From positions 8,858,893 to 8,922,892 of the forward strand of contig OZ023212.1 of NCBI GenBank assembly GCA_963995525.1: a stretch of DNA of 64,000 bases, written 5' to 3'. Below the pieces are notes generated by a model that had not been told where the DNA came from, ran no database searches, and saw only the letters and a program-made list of their open reading frames with translations. Within the stretch, counting starts at the first letter, position 1, and every line of letters starts with the position of its first letter. Made by a program: the position numbers and the translations under genes. The DNA comes from Escarpia spicata. Lineage: Eukaryota; Annelida; Polychaeta; Sabellida; Siboglinidae. Shown piece by piece: positions 58,077-64,000 of the stretch.

Positions 58077-59656
58077 ATCGCTCGCTCGCTCGCTCGCTCG
58101 CTCACTCACTCACTCACTCACTCACTCACTCACTCACTCACTCACTCACTCACTCACTCACTCACTCACTCACTCACTCACTCACTCACTCACTCACTCA
58201 CTCACTCACTCACTCACTCACTCACTCACTCACTCACTCACTCACTCACTCACTCACTCACTCACTCACTCACTCACTCACTCACTCACTCACTCACTCA
58301 CTCACTCACTCACTCACTCACTCACTCACTCACTCACTCACTCACTCACTCACTCACTCACTCACTCACTCACTCACTCACTCACTCACTCACTCACTCA
58401 CTCACTCACTCACTCACTCACTCACTCACTCACTCACTCACTCACTCACTCACTCACTCACTCACTCACTCACTCACTCACTCACTCACTCACTCACTCA
58501 CTCACTCACTCACTCACTCACTCACTCACTCACTCACTCACTCACTCACTCACTCACTCACTCACTCACTCACTCACTCACTCACTCACTCACTCACTCA
58601 CTCACTCACTCACTCACTCACTCACTCACTCACTCACTCACTCACTCACCCACTCACCCACTCACCCACTCACCCACTCACCCACTCACTCACTCACTCA
58701 CTCACTCACTCACTCACTCACTCACTCACTCACTCATTCTCTATATCTCCCTATTTCTTTTTCTCTATTACTCTGTCACGCTACCGCACCGCTTTCTTAC
58801 NNNNNNNNNNNNNNNNNNNNNNNNNNNNNNNNNNNNNNNNNNNNNNNNNNNNNNNNNNNNNNNNNNNNNNNNNNNNNNNNNNNNNNNNNNNNNNNNNNNN
58901 NNNNNNNNNNNNNNNNNNNNNNNNNNNNNNNNNNNNNNNNNNNNNNNNNNNNNNNNNNNNNNNNNNNNNNNNNNNNNNNNNNNNNNNNNNNNNNNNNNNN
59001 TACTTGAAATAGTACTTTTATTTTTATTACAAACCAAAGCACATCTTATAAGAACACGCATTATGTACGAGTAGGAGATATACCATGGAAAACCAACTTC
59101 GTGACATGTCGTGGATGGTAAAGATCGAGGAACTGCAAGACATGCCGGAAAACAAGACGGACAGATTGAGTCGGCAACACAGCAATGTAAGTTAGTATTT
59201 GGTGAGAGAGAGGGGGGGGGGGGTGAAGTAGGGAGAGAGGGAGTGAGGGAGGGGGAGGGGGGAGGAAGATAGGCGAGAGGTAACAAGCTAAGCAGAAGAA
59301 GTTACGAATTGAGTGACACGGACCCCATCCCGCAAGGGAGCACAGGGGAAGAAGAACGAAAGAAGAAGAACGACAACATGGACATCTACTCGTGTTGACT
59401 TACCGGGCGCCTTTGCCCCGTCACACCCCGGCCCGTACCAGCGCATCACTGTAACGAGCCGATAGGAACTGTTGAGGATGTCGTTGTTGACTCGCTCGAT
59501 GGCCATGTCGATGGCGGCGGCCACGTGGTGGTAGCCATACACCAGGTTACGGTCACTGATGAGCACCACGCCGATCTTGATCTCCGTCACAGAAGACGCG
59601 CACCAGACTAACAGACTAAAGCTCGCGATAAACAGCGCGTGTCCGCGTGCAGGCAT
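42328..59656 (-). CDS. Receptor (membrane) guanylate cyclase, split by an assembly gap
   Basis: Known: converts GTP to cGMP at the plasma membrane in response to extracellular ligands. Exons in gene order: 59656-59404, [gap], 57856-57773, 57482-57405, 57099-56995, 56226-56155, 55329-55164, 51197-51042, 50662-50494, 49298-49152, 48265-48073, 45132-44958, 44379-44281, 43106-43015, 42387-42328; phases agree from 57856 to the stop. Exon 1 has a signal peptide and the start of an ANF-receptor-like domain. Kinase-homology domain: [37 protein letters not shown] (no catalytic HRD), [18 protein letters not shown]. Dimerisation helix: [14 protein letters not shown]. Cyclase domain: [55 protein letters not shown]; the E of VETIGD and C of RYCLFGD are the guanine-selecting residues. 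531 residues follow the gap; family total ~1,050, so ~350-400 extracellular/TM residues are missing. Ligand class is undetermined. Confidence 0.95.
42400..43000 (-). other. Guanylate cyclase last intron
   Basis: AT-rich; nothing recognised. Confidence 0.5.
43015..43106 (-). CDS. Guanylate cyclase penultimate exon
   Basis: Acceptor ttttcgttgcag, donor [39 protein letters not shown], matching ALKIHVS..TK..L..F..FEL..RG.VE.KG. Found by conceptual splicing, not by frame length. Confidence 0.9.
43107..44280 (-). other. Guanylate cyclase intron with GA-rich tract
   Basis: (GAGAGGG)n-type purine tract at 43331-43425, otherwise unremarkable. Confidence 0.5.
44281..44379 (-). CDS. Guanylate cyclase exon, [10 protein letters not shown]
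   Basis: Acceptor tttgtctcgacag, donor [40 protein letters not shown]; Cys of RYC is the guanylyl-specific residue. Confidence 0.95.
44958..45132 (-). CDS. Guanylate cyclase exon, [10 protein letters not shown]
   Basis: Acceptor ccgttctccag, donor [54 protein letters not shown]. Contains the guanine-specifying Glu and the second metal Asp. Confidence 0.95.
45196..45488. mobile_element. Near-perfect palindrome with 121-bp arms
   Basis: Arms 45196-45316 and 45368-45488 are reverse complements with few mismatches, separated by a 51-bp loop. Arm ends are acccgaccactccagacc and ggtctggagtggtcgggt. A further partial arm copy (gtcggtgtag...gtctggtctgg) follows to about 45578. No coding. Confidence 0.9.
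45600..47675 (+). pseudogene. Degenerate Jockey/CR1-type LINE, reverse transcriptase
   Basis: Plus-strand pieces include [45 protein letters not shown] (catalytic YADD intact), [10 protein letters not shown] and [26 protein letters not shown]. Many in-frame stops and frameshifts. Ends in an A-rich tail near aaaataaatacatac. It sits in the cyclase intron, opposite strand. Confidence 0.85.
47871..48057. mobile_element. pogo/Tigger-like MITE next to a 5' splice site
   Basis: Ends CAGTGGACCCTCTCTATTAC and (reverse complement) CAGTCGAAGCTCGCTTAACA, flanked by TA on both sides. Its gene-proximal end is 10 bp from the last base of the GTGACG donor hexamer of the exon at 48073. Confidence 0.85.
48073..48265 (-). 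CDS. Guanylate cyclase exon, first half of cyclase domain
   Basis: Acceptor tgctgtgtctcag, donor [60 protein letters not shown]; the D of FSDIVGF is a metal-binding residue. A MITE ends 10 bp beyond the donor hexamer's last intron base. Confidence 0.95.
48275..49150 (-). other. Guanylate cyclase intron; dispersed repeat at 48880-49080
   Basis: A CA/CG-rich run at 48722-48842, then a repeat shared with 29415-29680 (cagacct.ttcaacc... and cttgcccaaggtt). Confidence 0.5.
49152..49298 (-). CDS. Guanylate cyclase exon, dimerisation (signalling) helix
   Basis: Acceptor ttttgttttcag, donor [55 protein letters not shown], the coiled-coil linker of receptor cyclases. The joining codon AG|G fits. Confidence 0.93.
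49507..49613. repeat. (TTCTC)n microsatellite
   Basis: Pentanucleotide ttctc/ttcgc array, ~20 units, in a cyclase intron. Confidence 0.9.
49650..50490 (-). other. Guanylate cyclase intron, distal part
   Basis: No exon or mobile element recognised. Confidence 0.5.
50494..50662 (-). CDS. Guanylate cyclase exon, end of kinase-homology domain
   Basis: Acceptor acttttatgtcag, donor [28 protein letters not shown], then [28 protein letters not shown]. Confidence 0.93.
51042..51197 (-). CDS. Guanylate cyclase exon, kinase-homology C-lobe
   Basis: Acceptor cgtgtttccag, donor [42 protein letters not shown], the WTAPELLR...GDVYSFGIIL block. The ~4 kb intron upstream holds two LINEs. Confidence 0.92.
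51320..51530 (+). pseudogene. RTE-like LINE tail
   Basis: Plus-strand copy of the same tail as 32590-32826: gtgccaggaaggcgaaagag..., and aacatttaggagtggactag. Several stops. Confidence 0.65.
51590..51890 (+). pseudogene. LINE ORF2 C-terminal tail
   Basis: Frame with [15 protein letters not shown] followed, after a frame change, by [27 protein letters not shown], the end of Jockey/CR1-type ORF2. Confidence 0.75.
51900..52730 (-). other. Guanylate cyclase intron
   Basis: No convincing feature; possible LINE-derived debris at 52590-52700. Confidence 0.4.
52740..54870 (-). pseudogene. Non-LTR retrotransposon ORF2 (endonuclease-RT class), inactive
   Basis: Gene-strand order: [20 protein letters not shown]..., [121 protein letters not shown]. 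At least three frame breaks; the F-A-D-D catalytic box reads FAVG. Inserted in a cyclase intron in the gene's orientation. Confidence 0.9.
54905..55078. repeat. ~114-bp tandem duplication
   Basis: tgtgcgaattgtcaattatg followed by ttattatttatcg-like sequence occurs at about 54930 and again at about 55034. Confidence 0.75.
55164..55329 (-). CDS. Guanylate cyclase exon, pseudocatalytic loop
   Basis: Acceptor ccgttttctag; [47 protein letters not shown] replaces the kinase HRDLKxxN, so phosphotransfer is not expected. Donor A|GTACTT is weaker, but its phase 1 joins AA of the next exon to give Lys. Confidence 0.9.
56155..56226 (-). CDS. Guanylate cyclase exon, kinase-homology domain
   Basis: Acceptor ttttgtttcag, donor GTAACCTC; 24 codons [24 protein letters not shown], the SLQDIL..D.VKLDWMFK.SLI.DLVK block. 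Confidence 0.92.
56285..56474. mobile_element. pogo/Tigger-like MITE copy
   Basis: Contains taatacagccacctcgcaat, agcataggaaattagtcctg and caaaggtgaccttaattgtg; eroded ends tagtcgaatc and gattccactcta. Confidence 0.75.
56995..57099 (-). CDS. Guanylate cyclase exon with GC donor
   Basis: Acceptor cgtgcacag; 35 codons from [20 protein letters not shown] to EYCKKGSLQ. The donor is CAG|GCAAGT, a classic GC-AG 5' site; splicing there to 56226 gives GSLQ|DLINND in frame. Confidence 0.9.
57405..57482 (-). CDS. Guanylate cyclase exon: VAIK-equivalent strand
   Basis: Acceptor tgttcgatag, donor GTCAGTATC; 26 codons [26 protein letters not shown]. Where active kinases and many cyclase homology domains have VAIK, this has VVLR, so the ATP-site lysine is an arginine. 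Confidence 0.88.
57773..57856 (-). CDS. Guanylate cyclase exon: start of kinase-homology domain
   Basis: Acceptor atcctcgccag, donor GTAAGTCC; 28 codons, [28 protein letters not shown], matching the ...GQIFA.TGHYKG region of receptor cyclases. Phase 0/0. Confidence 0.88.
57918..58735. repeat. Compound microsatellite (GTCTCT)n-(CTGT)n-(CTCG)n-(CTCA)n
   Basis: The (CTCA)n part alone is ~630 bp (~155 units), broken only by a few ctcaccca units at 58646-58690. It runs almost to the N gap and probably caused it. Confidence 0.97.
58801..59000. other. Assembly gap (200 N)
   Basis: Exactly 200 N, suggestive of a placeholder of unknown true length. It falls where the cyclase extracellular and transmembrane exons should be. 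Confidence 0.98.
59053..59186 (+). pseudogene. Guanylate cyclase juxtamembrane exon in inverted orientation
   Basis: Plus-strand frame [20 protein letters not shown] continuing VKIEELQD...RLSRQHSN, ending in phase 0 at a GTAAGT donor. It matches the juxtamembrane of natriuretic-type cyclases (human NPR2: LEKELASMLWRIRWEELQ) and would splice in phase to VSSVVHSS at 57856, but that exon is on the minus strand. An in-frame TAA upstream means the acceptor is probably cttataag (exon from 59053). Labelled pseudogene only because it cannot be transcribed with the gene as assembled; misassembly is likely. Confidence 0.75.
59404..59656 (-). CDS. Guanylate cyclase exon 1: signal peptide and ligand-binding start
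   Basis: ATG at 59656-59654; hydrophobic core [14 protein letters not shown], then [12 protein letters not shown], typical of periplasmic-binding-protein-like receptor domains, [12 protein letters not shown], an N-glycosylation site NSS (residue 62) and GPGCDG. Donor GTAAGTC in phase 1. The gene strand is opposite to the exon at 59053. Confidence 0.88.
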
Positions 59657-60440
59657 CGTACTAGAAGGTTTGTCACACGCCGTTCAGTATAATCTCTTTA
59701 ACGGAAATCGTGATTTAGCATTGGAACGGCAACAGGAACAGGTAGCATGTTTACCGTTAGTTAATCTAGACGGCCGAGACACAGCGTTCCGCGGCCTTCG
59801 TTGACGTTTCTCACTCGAAGGGTCGTTGGTGATGGATCGTCCATTGTCCGGTGATTTGCGTCGTACATACAAAATTGTGCTTTATACACCTTAACAAATC
59901 GCAGTATCCACTTAGTCTTAAGTTCTATTTATGTCGACGCACACTGTAACGTTTCTCCGCACCGAACAACAGCCAACTCGAATCTTGGGATGTCAATTGC
60001 AATTTGAAGACGCGTCAGCACCATTTGTTCATAGAATAGTTTCCTGATACGAGCAAATGGCCCACCTCCTCCAAGAAAGCCGTCTATATGAATACATTTG
60101 TGCGACATAACTAATTGACCAGTAGCTGCTGACGATACGGGATCAGGTAAATTATTGTTAACGATGTCGCCGGCGTCACGAAAGGTAACATAAATATTTC
60201 TTAAACTAAGCTGATTTGGAAAGTGCCGCGGGGAATTGTTATAAAATACACAATTATCATGCAGCGATCATAACAAGAGAAGATGCTGTTCGTATACAAT
60301 ATACTTTTCAAAATGTGTGGTGTTCGTTGACCTCCGCTGAAATGTGCTTGTGAAAAATATAACTATCGTCGTTGAAAAACATGGTATCATCCCAACACTA
60401 TTATAATGCTATTTCCTAAAATTCCTTTCCGATTTACACG
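59657..60440 (-). promoter_or_regulatory. Region upstream of the guanylate cyclase start
   Basis: Expected to contain 5'UTR and promoter. No specific motif is claimed. Confidence 0.35.
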
Positions 60441-60453
60441 ATAACACGTACGT

Positions 60454-60720
60454 GTGTGTACCTACGAGCGGGCGAGTGTGCTTATGTGTGTCCGTGTGTT
60501 TGTATATTTGTGTGTGTGTGTGCCTGTGTGTGTGCGCGCGCAGACGTGCTTACGTGCGAATTATGTGAGTGTATGTGTTTGTGTGTTTGTGTGTTTGTGT
60601 GTTTGTGTGTTTGTGTGTTTGTGTGTTTGTGTGTTTGTGTGTTTGTGTGTTTGTGTGTGTTTGTGTGTTTGTGTGTTTGTGTGTTTGTGTGTTTGTGTGT
60701 TTGTGTGTATGTTTGTATGT
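60454..60720. repeat. (TTTGTGTG)n microsatellite
   Basis: ~19 units of the octamer at 60567-60718 preceded by irregular (TG)n. Confidence 0.92.
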
Positions 60721-60729
60721 TAATATGTT

Positions 60730-61800
60730 TATGCGTAACAATAACGAGTCATGTATCGCTAAATGAAATTCATCACATTGAGTTAATTCATGCAGCAATA
60801 TCTAACAACTAATTAATTCTTCGGAGTTGTTCCCGATCATTTGCAGACTTGTGTTGGACATATCGCATTTGCAGTTTCGTTTAGATGCGGTATCATCGTT
60901 TGGTCCGCATTTAAAATAATGATTTAATCCGATGTGTTTCAGTTAGATTATCTTTATGTACGTTTTCCATCATGTAACATTACGTCCTGTCAAGGTGTAA
61001 GACTTCTGGTGACATCCACGATGATCTGTCTCCACCAAATCCTGTCTTATATTGCTTCTTAGCCCATTGGGAATTTTGTTGTATCCATGATCTCGTCCAG
61101 TGATATCAAATGTGGTTTCTATATCTTCCGCTTGCCGTCACTAATTCCAATCAATATTATTTTCCATATAGTATTTAGCAAAGGTTAATTCACCAGTCAA
61201 TACGTAGCTACTATTAACTTAGTTAAAGCGAGGGCTCTTCACACTAATGCCAGTGGCAATATAGGAATATATCTTGATTTACAATAAACATTACAAACAA
61301 TGTAAGGTGATTCTTGGTGACGCAACGAGGGTCGCAATTACTCTAATGACGAGGAAAGTACAGGGAACACAATAGTGATAGATTACATTGTAACAATGTA
61401 GAATATGTTCGTGCAATTACGATATTATAATTGATGGTTGGTTTCACTGGATAGCATCTCTGAATGGACCAGTCCAGGCCCTTAGATAGCGAGGGCCTAG
61501 AGCAGTCTAAAACTGTCGATTCTGTTGCGCACATTATCAGTGAACATGGCCCCTACGGCCGTCCAATTCAAGGGTTGCAGTCATGTCTTGCATGAGCTTT
61601 GACATAGTTCTCTTTTATGAATAACGTAAGGTACCAAGCACACGCACGAAACAACGAAACTAATGTAAATCACCTACTGTTCACATTGTTTGCACGAACA
61701 AACGATGCCTTTATATTTATATTTCTTGATACAGCTCGAATCTTAGGTCTCCGCAGGTAAGGATTATATAGTAGGGAAACAGGATGCCACATGGGCCCTC
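60730..61800. other. Intergenic, nothing recognised
   Basis: No coding, RNA or repeat family identified. Confidence 0.45.
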
Positions 61801-61807
61801 TAACAAA

Positions 61808-63232
61808 ACAGTGACCTGGGGCCGAAGTACTCGGTACTCGTGCACTCGAGTACATGTTTGAAATACTCGTACTCTTACTCGTACTCATAAAACTTGTAGG
61901 TCATGGACTCGTACTCATACTCGTACTCGTACTCATTGTATTCATATTTTACGAGTACATTACGAGTACATCTGAGTACTTTTTCAATATGTACTGGGGA
62001 AAATAAATATATTTGGTTATAAAATAAAATTTCCTGAAATATTTTAATGTTCAACTATTTATTAAATACTTTGTTATTTCTGATAGAATACCACCTTACC
62101 ATCCCTACACATAGTACACCCTCATTCTCTGATAACCATGACTATGGTACCCAAACATGGCAACAGGCAGCATCTTTTCCCAGTCAGAAATACCCTGTTA
62201 AGCAAACAATAATTGTAGGCTATCAGTTCAGGCCATAAACCTATTTGTTTAATTAAGCCAGCAGGATGTCCATAAAGAGCCAATTAGCAGTTAACCCACC
62301 AGTTAGACAGGAAATGCCCTTGATGTAGTTTTGGGTCCATGCCACTTGACAGTGGATGACAGTGCTAACTGCTAAGAACAAGAACTGCCAGTCTTCATCT
62401 GTAGAAGTCAGGTGGCTCAAGTCAGACTGCCTCATACACTAGTATAATCCCATGCCAGCTGCCTGGCTAAAAAGTCCAAAGGGGATGCTGAGCCTGTTAT
62501 GTGGACATGTGCTAACCCTCTCAACAACTAGTAGTCTATGATCAGGAAATATAAATTGCAACTTATAAACTTATAATATCAGCAGATTGCTGATTGTAGA
62601 GGTGAACGAATACCTCAGTCAGCCATGTGCAGATCGTCACAGTGACCCACTGCAGTTCTGAATTTTCCAACTCTGGTGGCTCAATTCGTCCCTCACCATC
62701 TCAACATTCCAGCCTCACCAGCCCCAGTTGAAAGGGTATTTAGCACAACCGAGAAAGTATTCTGCCCTGAACGGTGCATCCTGAAAGACTCTGAACAACT
62801 CATATTCACTGTGAACAACTCATATTCATTCGGTGCAATGGCAAATAGATGATAAGATCATAGGATGCCACTGAAATGAATGCCAATGAAGTGAATTTAA
62901 TTGTTGATGAAATAGATGTTTTTTAGTTTTCCTCATAAAAAAATTGATCAACTGCCATTGCATATTCACTTGTGCTGAGTTATATAAATTAGATTAATTA
63001 ATAATTATAAAATACGTTATTATTTAATATTTATATATTTTTAATGTACTCGTAGTTTTACTCGTATTCGTGAGAATGTACTAATACTTGTACTCGTACT
63101 CAGCTTTTAGCAATGTACTCGAACTCGTACTCGTACTCGTACTCGTACTTATCCATTATCAAAGTACTCGTCTCGTACTCGTACTTATCCATTATAAAAG
63201 TACTAGAACTCGTACTTGTACTCATGGTCTGC
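61808..63232 (+). mobile_element. Decayed hAT transposon with (ACTCGT)n subterminal arrays
   Basis: Frame at about 62655-62830 reads NFPTLVAQFVPHHLNIPASP APVERVFSTTEKVF then PERCILKDSEQLIF, the hAT C-terminal dimerisation domain (LAR.YL.IPASSAPVERVFS). Hexamer actcgt-rich tracts flank it at 61826-61975 and 63048-63225. caaaaca occurs just outside both ends, a possible target-site duplication. The upstream transposase is not recognisable. Confidence 0.65.
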
Positions 63233-63239
63233 AAAACAC

Positions 63240-64000
63240 CCCAGCTGTTTGGCGTCGTTGCTTCCTCGTCATCGGGAGGCTGACGTATCTTGTTACATGT
63301 CAGTTTTCTTTCTTAACAATTGCCAGTATAACTCCTTGTGGGCACACCAGGGATTTGATCTTGTTCAGAACACATTCATTGGACTCATGCTCTATGTAGG
63401 AGATGTGGAGCAGTTTCCTCAAGCACTTGGTCTCAAAGGTTTTAATCTTTATGTCTGTATGACGATGGAATGCCCACGTCTCACAGCCGTACAGAAAAAT
63501 GGATAGTACATGTACTTGGTTGTGAAGCGTATATTACTACTTCTCCAGATCCTCTCCAACCTTGCAATGGCTGCCGTTGCTGGGGCGATCCTGATATGAA
63601 TTTCTGTGGTGCAGTTTCATCCTTAGACAAGGTTGCTCCAAGGTATTTAAAACTGCTGACATCTTCCAGCTTTTCGCCATTCATGGTAATGTCTACACAG
63701 ATGTTGTTTGAGCTCTTGACCATGACTTTGCTCTTATCTTTGCTGACCTCCACGCCGCAAACCTCTAGATTCTAAACCAGTCTGTTGGTAAGATTTTCAC
63801 GTTCACCATTGTGCTCCCGGCCATGAGATTGATGTCCTCAGCGAATCGAAGGTTAGAGATGGACCTGTTACCGATGGAGATGGAGCTGTGGTGGTCTTCC
63901 TCTAGATCGTTTCGCTTCGTAAGGTCTCCAGGTTGTCCATCGGTTATCTCGTAGTCTGCTGATGTGCCCTGCCCAGGTCCACTTCTGTCTTCTGATTTGT
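63240..64000 (-). pseudogene. RTE-like reverse transcriptase fragment, runs off the right edge
   Basis: Minus frame EDHHSSISIGNRSISNLRFA EDINLMAGSTMVNV, then MEVSKDKSKVMVKSSNNICV and ITMNGEKLEDVSSFKYLGAT LSKDE; degraded further downstream. The catalytic FADD box reads FAED. Its left end coincides with the hAT right end. Confidence 0.85.

Noticed and set aside
57877..59007. 376-residue plus-strand frame of LTHS repeats running into the gap
   Set aside because: Translation of the (CTCA)n microsatellite and N run; no coding signal.
60454..60812. Cys/Val-rich plus-strand frames (VFVCLCVC type)
   Set aside because: Translation of the (TTTGTGTG)n microsatellite.
63048..63225. Telomere-like hexamer tract
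   Set aside because: The hexamer is ACTCGT, not the TTAGGG type, and it is paired with a similar tract across a hAT relic.

Overview
This is a window of an animal nuclear genome. It is AT-rich and intron-rich, with phase-consistent GT-AG introns, abundant microsatellites, LINE, SINE and MITE debris, and one 200-N assembly gap. Gene content and repeat families fit a marine invertebrate, possibly a mollusc, but the species cannot be fixed from sequence alone. No bacterial-type operon, CRISPR array, rRNA or tRNA gene was seen. Three multi-exon genes were reconstructed by following splice sites and reading frame. (1) 310-11038, minus strand: the N-terminal ~319 residues of a fatty acyl-CoA reductase (FAR1/2 family) in six coding exons; the C-terminal exons lie beyond the left edge. 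(2) 21314-39106, plus strand: an apparently complete CCDC91 (p56, GGA-binding partner) orthologue in 14 supported coding exons plus a predicted one-codon first exon; it has an N-terminal GAE-binding FGGF motif and a long coiled coil. (3) 42328-59656, minus strand: a receptor guanylate cyclase. Signal peptide and start of the ligand-binding domain are in exon 1, 13 exons carry the kinase-homology and cyclase domains through the stop codon, and most of the extracellular and transmembrane part is missing at the assembly gap. Layout: FAR and CCDC91 are head to head across a gene-poor ~8-10 kb spacer. CCDC91 and the cyclase are tail to tail, about 3.2 kb apart. The right end (59.7-64 kb) is intergenic, with a degraded hAT element and a dead reverse transcriptase. 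The three genes have unrelated cell-biological roles (fatty alcohol/ether lipid synthesis, TGN-endosome traffic, cGMP signalling), and nothing suggests they work as a unit. The most unusual signal is structural. The three minisatellites that touch exons are each built from a 3' splice site: the tandem unit contains the end of the intron, the AG, and the first bases of the exon. They are a ~4.07 kb array of ~80 units at CCDC91 exon 14, a 0.9 kb array of ~15 units of 58 bp at FAR exon 7, and a small 31-bp array at FAR exon 3. The largest has a 246-bp higher-order repeat, and its units are mostly 45/48/51 bp, multiples of three. Also notable are a cyclase juxtamembrane exon lying inverted beside the gap, a GC-AG intron, a 121-bp-arm palindrome, a foldback element, and four pogo-like MITEs, one 10 bp from a 5' splice site.
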